Assembly: GCA_964627045.1 (NCBI GenBank)
Contig: CAZVIK010000191.1
Coordinates: 1 to 7,714, forward strand
Direction: 5' to 3'
Length of the DNA: 7,714 bases
From: CAZVIK01 sp964627045
GTDB lineage: Bacteria; Acidobacteriota; Terriglobia; Bryobacterales; Bryobacteraceae
The translations under genes were made by a program, and so were the position numbers. The notes under the pieces are model-generated. The model had not been told where the DNA came from and did not search any database. It saw only the letters and a program-made list of their open reading frames with translations. Below, in pieces: positions 1-5,158 of this stretch. Every line of letters starts with the position of its first letter. Within the stretch, counting starts at the first letter, position 1.

Positions 1-1
1 G

Positions 2-277
2 GTCCCGGATGTCTCATTAGGCACGCACTTCTTCAATGACTTGGTGGAAGCTCAGATGCTCTACCTTGCCTTGGTGCCGGGCAAGGAAGGCAACCACGTC
101 AATACGTCTTTGATCGAGGCCGCCCCCAACCGGCTGGCCGAACTCGTCCCCGGCGAGGCGGCCTGGGCTCACGCCGTGCGCGTCATCGACGCCGGGGCAG
201 GGCAGGGTGGCCGCACGCTGCGCCTTTACGCCGACGCCTTGCACCAGAGCGCGGTCTGTTGTTACGAACCGGAGTGA
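2..277 (+). CDS. PEP/pyruvate-binding domain protein (PPDK/PEP synthase-like), C-terminal fragment
   Basis: This frame is open from the window edge to the TGA at 275-277, so the gene is cut at its 5' end and only about 91 C-terminal residues are visible. The visible part begins with PDVSLGTHFFNDLVEAQML, which I recognise as the conserved [S/G]xGTHFFxDLVE motif near the C-terminus of large proteins with a pyruvate phosphate dikinase AMP/ATP-binding (PEP/pyruvate-binding) domain. It continues with an N-R-L-A-E-L segment and a short beta-rich tail ending in YEPE. Members normally use ATP or PEP in phosphotransfer, but no catalytic segment lies in the window, so neither activity nor substrate can be judged. 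A TTG at 41 is in frame but falls inside the conserved motif and is not the start. The assignment comes from recalled family sequence, with no search run. No obvious terminator follows. Confidence 0.62.
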   Translation, partial: VPDVSLGTHFFNDLVEAQMLYLALVPGKEGNHVNTSLIEAAPNRLAELVPGEAAWAHAVRVIDAGAGQGGRTLRLYADALHQSAVCCYEPE

Positions 278-323
278 GGAGCGGCCGCCGATTCACAACC
301 CCGTTTCGCGGAGTTTCAGGCCC

Positions 324-352
324 TTGACTCCAGAATCTTAAAGGAGCACAAT
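324..352 (+). promoter_or_regulatory. candidate sigma-70 promoter for the small membrane protein
   Basis: TTGACT at 324-329 matches the -35 consensus at five of six positions. Exactly 17 bp later, CACAAT at 347-352 matches the -10 consensus at four of six. The predicted transcript would start near 359 and give a leader of about 35 nt before the ATG at 395. It lies in the 117-bp gap after the PEP/pyruvate-binding gene. In GC-rich DNA this pairing is suggestive rather than decisive. Confidence 0.4.
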
Positions 353-381
353 CAAGTCGCCGGTGGCCTCCGAGTAGAGAG

Positions 382-387
382 AGGAGG
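382..387 (+). promoter_or_regulatory. consensus Shine-Dalgarno AGGAGG
   Basis: AGGAGG sits 7 nt upstream of the ATG at 395, the ideal distance. It is the strongest ribosome-binding site in the window and is the main reason for accepting the short downstream ORF as a real gene with that start. Confidence 0.75.
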
Positions 388-394
388 GAGCCAC

Positions 395-586
395 ATGAGC
401 GACGGTCAAGTACTGTGGTTGAACGTCACCAACGCAATCCTCGGATTGCTGGTGGCGCTTCCGGTGGCGGCGGTCCTGGTGGCAATCCTGGTCGAGATTG
501 TCAAACGTCCCTGGAAGCATCCGCTTTTCCTCGGTGGGCACCACATGGACTGGCATCGCATCGCCCACCTGGGCCGCCACGGATGA
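395..586 (+). CDS. small single-pass membrane protein, His-rich C-terminal tail, function unknown
   Basis: This 63-aa protein starts at an ATG preceded by a perfect AGGAGG at 7-nt spacing. Residues 7-36 form one long hydrophobic helix (Leu, Val and Ala rich, with one Pro at 23). It is followed by a basic stretch, VKRPWKH, which by the positive-inside rule places the C-terminus in the cytoplasm. The last 22 residues contain six histidines (42, 49, 50, 54, 58, 62) and one Trp. There is no signal-peptidase site and no lipobox, so the helix most likely stays in the membrane. I do not recognise a family. Gaps of 117 bp upstream and 171 bp downstream suggest it is transcribed on its own from the candidate promoter at 324-352. 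A role as a small subunit or modulator of a membrane complex is possible, but nothing in the sequence shows a partner. Confidence 0.7.
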   Translation: MSDGQVLWLNVTNAILGLLVALPVAAVLVAILVEIVKRPWKHPLFLGGHHMDWHRIAHLGRHG

Positions 587-695
587 AAGCGCCGGACGTG
601 CACCCTGCCTGGAGTGCTGGCATGCATCCGGCCCCCGGCCCCTTCGGCGTCCAACCTCCTCGTGCAGACGAACCGGACCGTCCTGTTGTATCCTG

Positions 696-701
696 TACAA
701 T
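696..701 (+). promoter_or_regulatory. candidate -10 element upstream of the glycan operon
   Basis: TACAAT matches TATAAT at five of six positions. It lies 56 bp before the ATG at 758 in an otherwise GC-rich 171-bp gap, where a promoter for the five-gene operon is expected. No convincing -35 hexamer is found 16-18 bp upstream (around 672-679), so this is either an activator-dependent promoter or a chance match. Confidence 0.33.
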
Positions 702-717
702 TTGCGTGTTCCGTTAC

Positions 718-744
718 GGGGGAGGGGCCGGTCGCAAGACCGGC
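718..744 (+). promoter_or_regulatory. 5'-UTR purine tract and GCAA-tetraloop hairpin before the cytidylyltransferase gene
   Basis: A GGGGGAGGGG tract (718-727), which contains the Shine-Dalgarno-like GGAGG at 721-725, runs directly into a perfect 7-bp stem. GCCGGTC (727-733) pairs with GACCGGC (738-744) across a GCAA loop (734-737), a stable GNRA-type tetraloop. The purine tract is 32 nt from the ATG at 758, too far for normal initiation. Folding the hairpin removes 18 nt and leaves an effective spacing of about 14 nt. The hairpin is directly visible; a role in bringing the ribosome-binding site close to the start is inference. It has no U-tract, so it does not look like an intrinsic terminator. 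Confidence 0.45.
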
Positions 745-757
745 GCGGTCGGGTCAC

Positions 758-1456
758 ATGAAGTGCATCATCTTGGCGGGGGGTAGGGGGAGACGGCTGG
801 AAACCGAGGCTGGCGGCAAGCCCAAGGCCCTGGTCGAGGTCGCTGGCGAACCGCTGTTGCGGCGCGTGGTGCGGCATGCGGCCTCGCACGGAGTCGAGGA
901 TTTCCTGGTCGCGGCGGGCCCGCTGGGCGACCAGATTCGCGCGGCCGCCGGCGGATGGTCCGATTGGCGCGTCCAGGTGATCGACACCGGTCTGACGACG
1001 GCGACCGGGGGCCGCCTGCGGCGTCTGGCCCCGTTGGTGGACTCAGAGCGCGAAGTTCTGGTCACCTACTGCGACGGGCTGACCGACCTGGACATCCGCG
1101 CGCTCATCGTTTTCCATCGATGCCACGGCCGCCGGGCCACGCTCACCGCCGTGCGGCCCCCTTCGGGGTTCGGGTGGTTGAACCTCGACGGAGACCAATG
1201 CGCCGGCTTCATCGAGAAGCCTCCATTGCTCGACGCCTGGATCAACGGCGGCTATTTCGTCGTGCATCCGTCTGTGCTTGCCGAAGTCGAGAGCGACGAC
1301 GTCGTTTGGGAACGCGGTCCAGTGCCGTCGTTGGCGGCGCAAGGCGAGTTGATGGCCTATCGCCACAGCGGTTTCTGGATGTGCGTCGATACGCCGAAAG
1401 ATCTCGATGCGGCCGAGCACGCGTTATCCCGGGAGCAGGAGCAAGCGGCGGTATGA
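758..1456 (+). CDS. rfbF: RfbF-like glucose-1-phosphate cytidylyltransferase family protein
   Basis: This is a 232-aa sugar-1-phosphate nucleotidyltransferase of the RfbF family, whose known members make CDP-glucose from CTP and glucose 1-phosphate in the cytoplasm. Seen in order: an N-terminal AGGxGxRL nucleotide loop (7-14), KPK at 21-23, an RfbF-type VxxxDTG...TGGRLRRL block (72-90), TYCDG with the metal-ligand Asp106, an LTAVRPPSGFG block (129-139), EKP at 153-155, INGGYFV (162-168), and GFWMCVDT with the second metal-ligand candidate Asp211. Two features are odd. The usual Thr/Ser in AGGxGTRL is Arg12, and at 232 aa it is about 25 residues shorter than typical RfbF, with the segment before the VxxxDTG block mostly missing. 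The ATG at 758 is chosen because homology begins there; an in-frame GTG at 614 would add 48 unconserved residues. The stop overlaps the next start in ATGA (1453-1456). CTP and glucose 1-phosphate specificity is inferred from family. Confidence 0.82.
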   Translation: MKCIILAGGRGRRLETEAGGKPKALVEVAGEPLLRRVVRHAASHGVEDFLVAAGPLGDQIRAAAGGWSDWRVQVIDTGLTTATGGRLRRLAPLVDSEREVLVTYCDGLTDLDIRALIVFHRCHGRRATLTAVRPPSGFGWLNLDGDQCAGFIEKPPLLDAWINGGYFVVHPSVLAEVESDDVVWERGPVPSLAAQGELMAYRHSGFWMCVDTPKDLDAAEHALSREQEQAAV

Positions 1457-2508
1457 AGCGCGTTTTGGTGACCGGATCGCACGGCTACATCGGCACGGTC
1501 CTGTGCCGGCGGCTGGCGGCGGCCGGCAACGAAGTCCTCTCCCTGGATGCGCTGATCTACGGCGACTGTGCGTTGTTCGACCCGGGCGGCGGCGCGCCCT
1601 GGCGAAAGGCGGACACGCGCCTGCTCCGCCGCCAGGACCTGGATAGAATCGACGCTGTGGTCCACCTGGCCGAATTGAGCAACGATCCGCTCGGCGATTT
1701 GTCTCCGCGTCTCACCGAGGAGATCAACGTGGCCGCCACGCTCCGGCTCGCCGCTTTGGCGCGCGACGCCGGCGTGAGCCGCTGGATTCAGTTTTCCTCG
1801 TGCAGCGTCTATGGTTGCGGCGATGGCGCGCCGCTCGACGAATGTTCGCCGTTGCGCCCCCTTACCGCCTACGCCGCCGGGAAGGTCCGGTCGGAAGAGG
1901 GTTTGCGCGCTCTCGCGGGCGGTGGATTCGTCCCGGTGATCTTGAGGTTCGCCACCGTGCACGGCCTCTCGCCGCGCATCCGGCTGGACCTGGTGGCCAA
2001 CCAGTTCGCGGCCATGGCGCTCCTCCGCCGCCGTCTGGACCTCACGAGCGACGGGACACCGGTTCGTCCGCTGATCCATGTCGAGGACGCCTGCGAGGCC
2101 GTGCGCCTGGCGCTCGATGCGCCGGCCCCGGAGGTCGTGGGCGAGGTTTTCAATGCCGGGTCTGATGAGGCCAACTTCACGGTTCGCGAAATCGCCGAAG
2201 CGGCCGCCCGCCTGGTAGACGGGTGTGATGTTCGTGTCGGGCCGCCCGGCGCCGACCGCCGCAGCTACCGCGTGAGTTTTTCCAAGATCCGCGAGCGCCT
2301 TGGCCTGCGTTGCCGCCGTACGCTGGATGAGAGCCTGTCGGAGATCATGGCCGCTTTGCGCGCGGCGGGTGCGGGGGAGTCCGCGCTCACCGGCTCGAAG
2401 TTCGTCCGCTTGCATCGGCTCAAAGAGCGGATCGCGGCCGGCGAACTCGACGAGGAGCTTTTGGAACGCGGGGGTGCGCAGCGTGACCCAGCCACGGCCG
2501 CCGTTTGA
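1453..2508 (+). CDS. NAD-dependent epimerase/dehydratase family protein (extended SDR), likely nucleotide-sugar epimerase or reductase
   Basis: This 351-aa cytoplasmic extended short-chain dehydrogenase/reductase starts at the ATG in the ATGA overlap. It has the GxxGxxG cofactor loop GSHGYIG (8-14), a likely NAD-selective Asp32, and the HLAELSNDPLGDL segment (71-83) shared by a subset of sugar-nucleotide epimerases. The active-site region FSSCSVYG (114-121) is followed by YAAGK with the catalytic Tyr140 and Lys144. The sugar-binding half includes LRFATVHG (164-171), RPLIHVED (205-212) and FNAG (233-236). The SSCS segment lacks the Asp-Glu pair (TDE) of NDP-glucose 4,6-dehydratases, so it is more likely an epimerase or 4-ketoreductase. 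After about residue 305 a tail with TGSKFVRLHRLK and ELDEELLER extends beyond the core fold. I recall this tail from the same subfamily, so it does not look like a fusion. Substrate is not determined by sequence; the neighbouring cytidylyltransferase suggests a CDP-sugar. Confidence 0.85.
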   Translation: MKRVLVTGSHGYIGTVLCRRLAAAGNEVLSLDALIYGDCALFDPGGGAPWRKADTRLLRRQDLDRIDAVVHLAELSNDPLGDLSPRLTEEINVAATLRLAALARDAGVSRWIQFSSCSVYGCGDGAPLDECSPLRPLTAYAAGKVRSEEGLRALAGGGFVPVILRFATVHGLSPRIRLDLVANQFAAMALLRRRLDLTSDGTPVRPLIHVEDACEAVRLALDAPAPEVVGEVFNAGSDEANFTVREIAEAAARLVDGCDVRVGPPGADRRSYRVSFSKIRERLGLRCRRTLDESLSEIMAALRAAGAGESALTGSKFVRLHRLKERIAAGELDEELLERGGAQRDPATAAV

Positions 2509-3277
2509 CGAGTCGCGCTGCTGCCTCTACGTGCCGTGCTACAACGCGGCGCGCTTCGTCGCGGAAACCGTCGCCCGAATCCCTTGGGCCTTGCTCCCCG
2601 CGCACCTGCGTTACTCCGTGTTGTTCATCGATAACGCAAGCACGGACGGAACCCCGGACGTTCTCGCCCGGATTCAGGCGGAGCTTCGGCGCGGCGGCCG
2701 CGACGCACACGTGATCCTGCATCAGGCCAACCGGGGCTATGGCGGCAGCGTGAAGGCGGCGATGAGCTTCTGCCGCGAAAGCGGCATCGGCTTCCTGGTG
2801 GTGCTGCACGCCGACGGTCAATATGCCCCCGAGGCTCTCCCGGAACTGCTCGGGAACCTCCTGCGGAACCAACGCCGGGCTCTGCATTTTGGCAGCCGCC
2901 TGTCCGGAGATCCCCTCAAAGGCGGGATGCCACTGTATAAATATTCAGCGAATTGCATACTTACTCGCCTGCAAAACGCGGTTCTCGGCCTAAAGCTAAG
3001 CGAATACCACTCCGGCTACCGGCTTTACCGGATGAAGGCGCTCGACGGAATCCCCTACCGCCGCAACAGCGACGGGTTCGTGTTCGACAACGAAATCCTG
3101 TTTCAACTCGCGCACTTCGGGCGCGAGATCGGCGAAAGCCCGATTCCCACGCATTACGGAGACGAGACCTCGCACGTGCCGGTCGTCGGCACGCCGCTGC
3201 GAATTCTCGCTTGTGCGGCGAGTTACCTGCCCGTGAAGCTCGGCTGGCGCAAGGACGCGAGGTACCAGGCGGAATGA
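2483..3277 (+). CDS. glycosyltransferase family 2 (DPM1/DPG-synthase-like)
   Basis: This 264-aa GT-A fold glycosyltransferase has the N-terminal strand CLYVPCYNAARFVAETV (14-30), the nucleotide-binding LFIDNASTDGT (47-57), and the QANRGYGGSVKAAM block (81-94) typical of polyprenyl-phosphate-type GT2 enzymes. The metal-binding HADGQY motif spans 109-114. Further on are GGMPLYKYSAN (147-157), SEYHSGYRLY (173-182) and a NSDGFVFDNEI segment (195-205). No C-terminal transmembrane helices are visible, so it is soluble or peripheral. It probably transfers the sugar made by the neighbouring enzymes to a lipid or glycan acceptor, but donor and acceptor are not readable from sequence. The start is uncertain. 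A GTG at 2483 gives MTQPRPPF and overlaps the upstream gene by 26 bp; a GTG at 2474 in the same frame would add three residues. Neither has a strong Shine-Dalgarno, so expression probably relies on coupling. It ends in an ATGA overlap at 3274-3277. Confidence 0.86.
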   Translation: MTQPRPPFDESRCCLYVPCYNAARFVAETVARIPWALLPAHLRYSVLFIDNASTDGTPDVLARIQAELRRGGRDAHVILHQANRGYGGSVKAAMSFCRESGIGFLVVLHADGQYAPEALPELLGNLLRNQRRALHFGSRLSGDPLKGGMPLYKYSANCILTRLQNAVLGLKLSEYHSGYRLYRMKALDGIPYRRNSDGFVFDNEILFQLAHFGREIGESPIPTHYGDETSHVPVVGTPLRILACAASYLPVKLGWRKDARYQAE

Positions 3278-3813
3278 GGTTCTTGGAAACGGCGGTTGAA
3301 GGCGCTTACGTGATCGAATTGGAGCCGCTCGGCGACGATCGCGGCTTCTTCGCGCGGCAATGGTGCGCCCGGGAGTTCGAGGCGCGCGGGCTGGCTTCGG
3401 CCTGGGCGCAGATCAACACCAGCGTCAGCGCCGTGGCCGGCACCCTGCGGGGGATGCATTTTCAGAAGGCCCCCTGGGGCGAAGCCAAGTTCGTGCGCTG
3501 CGTCAGCGGCGCGCTCTACGATGTCGTACTCGATCTCCGCGCCGCTTCGCCGACACGAGGGCGGTGGGCGGCCGCCGAGCTGACCGCCGGCAATCGCCGC
3601 GCCATGTACGCGCCGTCCGGCTGTGCCCACGGATTTCTCACGTTGCGCGACGATACCGAGGCCTTCTACCTCGTCTCGGCTGCCTACCATCCGGAGTCCG
3701 AGAGCGGCGTGCGCTGGGACGATCCCGCCTTCGCCATCGCGTGGCCTTCGGGCGTCGCGTGCATCTCCGAAAAGGACCGGCGCTGGGCGGACTTCCAGGG
3801 AGCTTGGCTATGA
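3274..3813 (+). CDS. rfbC: dTDP-4-dehydrorhamnose 3,5-epimerase family (RmlC-like) protein
   Basis: This 179-aa cupin-type sugar epimerase has the normal length for RmlC. Aligned by eye with Salmonella RmlC, the active site is fully kept: Arg59 and catalytic His62 in LRGMHFQ, Lys72 in AKFVRC, His119 in CAHGF, catalytic Tyr132 in AFYLVS, and Asp168 in SEKD. Family blocks GDDRGFF (20-26), DLRAASPTRGRW (87-98), APSGCAHGF (113-121) and VRWDDPAFAIAWP (146-158) are also present. It should therefore be a working 3,5-, 3- or 5-epimerase on a 4-keto-6-deoxy sugar nucleotide. Whether the nucleotide is dTDP, as in rhamnose synthesis, or CDP, as in the ascarylose pathway, cannot be told here; the RfbF-like gene in the same operon favours CDP. 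No rmlA, rmlB or rmlD is in the window. Start and stop both lie in ATGA overlaps (3274-3277 and 3810-3813), indicating translational coupling on both sides. Confidence 0.9.
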   Translation: MRFLETAVEGAYVIELEPLGDDRGFFARQWCAREFEARGLASAWAQINTSVSAVAGTLRGMHFQKAPWGEAKFVRCVSGALYDVVLDLRAASPTRGRWAAAELTAGNRRAMYAPSGCAHGFLTLRDDTEAFYLVSAAYHPESESGVRWDDPAFAIAWPSGVACISEKDRRWADFQGAWL

Positions 3814-5111
3814 TCCTCGTCGACCGCGCGCTCGAGCGCCGCGCCGCCGAAGGCAACCCGATTCTCGTGGCGGTGGTGGGCGCCGGTTTCATGGGAAGTG
3901 CGATTGTCCGCCAGATCGCCCGCTGGACGCCGGGCATGCGCGTGGCCGGCATCGCCAACCGCCACATCGAGCGCGCGCGCCAGGCGGCAACGGCGGCGGG
4001 GATCGAAACGTGCCGGGAGGTGGCGGCTCCCGCGCAGGCCGATGCCATCATCTCAGCGGGCGGATGCGCGCTGGCCGAAGATCCGGCGGTACTGTGCCGC
4101 GCCGTCGCGATTCGCGCGGTCATCGAGGTGACCGGGGCCCTGGAGAACGGCGCGCGAACGGCCGCGGCGGCCATCGAAGCCGGTAAACACCTGGTGCTGA
4201 TGAACGCGGAACTTGACGGCACCGCCGGCCCGGTCTTGGCGCGCATGGCACGGGCGCGCGGCGTCATCTACACCAACTGCGACGGCGACCAGCCGGGCGT
4301 CACCATGAACCTCTACCGGTTCGTGAAGGGAATCGGCGTGCGGCCCGTGCTGTGCGGCAACATCAAGGGTCTTCACGACGTGAACCGCACTCCGGAAACG
4401 CAGGCCGGTTTCGCCAGGCGCTGGGGACAGAACCCGAAGATGGTGACCAGCTTCGCCGACGGCACCAAAATCAGCTTTGAGCAGGCCATTGTCGCCAACG
4501 CCACGGGAATGCGCGTGCTGCGGCGCGGCATGCTGGGGCCGGAGGTTCCGGCGGGCACACCGGTTGAGGTGGCGACCACGCTCTATCCCGTGGAGCGTCT
4601 GATCGATGAGGGTGGGTTCGTGGATTACGTGGTCGGCGCCGCGCCCGCCCCCGGCGTTTTCGTGCTCGGCACGCACGACGACCCGCGGCAGCGTCACTTC
4701 CTGAACCTGTACAAGCTCGGCGAAGGCCCGCTGTACTGTTTCCACACGCCGATGCACCTCTGCCATTTTGAGGTCCCCAACACCGTGGCGCGTGCGGTGG
4801 AGTTCCAGGACGCGGCGCTTGCGCCCGCCGCCGGCCTTCGCGTCGAGGTGGTCGCGACAGCGAAACGTGATCTCTGCGTGGGCGATGTTCTCGATGGTTG
4901 CGGCGGCTTTCTCACTTACGGCCAGTGCGAGAACGCGCCCCAGGCCGCGCGCGAGCGATTGCTGCCGATGGGGCTCAGCGAAGACTGCCGTGTACGGCGA
5001 CCTGTCGCCCGCGGGGAGGTTCTGACCTTCGACGACGTGGAGATTCCGCCGGGCCGGCTCATCGACAAGCTGCGCGCCGAGCAGGACGCGGTGTTTCCCC
5101 TGAACGACTGA
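3810..5111 (+). CDS. homoserine dehydrogenase-like NAD(P)-dependent oxidoreductase with C-terminal SAF domain (COG4091, DRL-like)
   Basis: This 433-aa cytoplasmic oxidoreductase begins with a short helix and a Rossmann fold, LVAVVGAGFMGSAIVRQIAR (19-38), in which GAGFMG (24-29) is the nucleotide loop. The block RHIERARQAA (51-60) follows. The central part carries conserved-looking motifs NAELDGTAGPVLA (132-144), TNCDGDQPGV (155-164) and GNIKGLHDVNRTPE (183-196). Residues about 344-416 form the SAF domain, with VGDVLDGCGGFLTYG (357-371), LPMGLSE (385-391) and ARGEVLTFDDVEI (400-412). Length and layout match COG4091, whose best-known member is the Brucella DXR-like enzyme DRL, which makes methylerythritol phosphate from deoxyxylulose phosphate. 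Many relatives have no assigned reaction. Position as the last gene of a sugar-nucleotide operon, joined by ATGA to the RmlC gene, suggests it acts on a carbohydrate intermediate. Reductase or reductoisomerase chemistry is inferred, and the substrate is unknown. Confidence 0.8.
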   Translation: MILVDRALERRAAEGNPILVAVVGAGFMGSAIVRQIARWTPGMRVAGIANRHIERARQAATAAGIETCREVAAPAQADAIISAGGCALAEDPAVLCRAVAIRAVIEVTGALENGARTAAAAIEAGKHLVLMNAELDGTAGPVLARMARARGVIYTNCDGDQPGVTMNLYRFVKGIGVRPVLCGNIKGLHDVNRTPETQAGFARRWGQNPKMVTSFADGTKISFEQAIVANATGMRVLRRGMLGPEVPAGTPVEVATTLYPVERLIDEGGFVDYVVGAAPAPGVFVLGTHDDPRQRHFLNLYKLGEGPLYCFHTPMHLCHFEVPNTVARAVEFQDAALAPAAGLRVEVVATAKRDLCVGDVLDGCGGFLTYGQCENAPQAARERLLPMGLSEDCRVRRPVARGEVLTFDDVEIPPGRLIDKLRAEQDAVFPLND

Positions 5112-5158
5112 ACGGCGGCCACCGTTAGCTCCGCCGGCAAAACGTCTACCATGGTCCC

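Noticed and set aside
41..277. Separate 78-aa gene starting at TTG 41
   Set aside because: The same frame is open to the window edge and TTG 41 lies inside the conserved GTHFFNDLVE motif, so this is the end of a larger protein.
614..757. N-terminal extension of the cytidylyltransferase from a GTG at 614
   Set aside because: Family homology begins exactly at the ATG at 758. The extra 48 residues are unlike the family and cover the -10 box and hairpin.
338..889. 183-codon minus-strand open frame spanning the small membrane gene and the operon leader
   Set aside because: It crosses the start of the cytidylyltransferase gene and the perfect AGGAGG/ATG of the 63-aa gene, and has no recognisable motif.
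1357..2415. 352-codon open frame on the minus strand opposite the SDR gene
   Set aside because: The + strand gene has complete GxxGxxG and YxxxK motifs; the antisense product has low-complexity Arg/Ala/Gln composition and no domain.
1453..2508. Calling the SDR a CDP- or dTDP-glucose 4,6-dehydratase
   Set aside because: The residues before VYG are SSCS rather than the TDE-type Asp-Glu pair needed for dehydration.
758..5111. A methylerythritol/isoprenoid operon, from DRL plus a cytidylyltransferase (IspD-like step)
   Set aside because: The nucleotidyltransferase carries RfbF-type rather than IspD-type blocks, and the GT2 and RmlC genes point to sugar chemistry.
5111..5126. Short inverted repeat AACGG-CGGCCA-CCGTT just after the SAF oxidoreductase stop, as a terminator
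   Set aside because: The stem is only 5 bp with no T-tract and is too weak to call a terminator; the gap to the next gene is only 47 bp.
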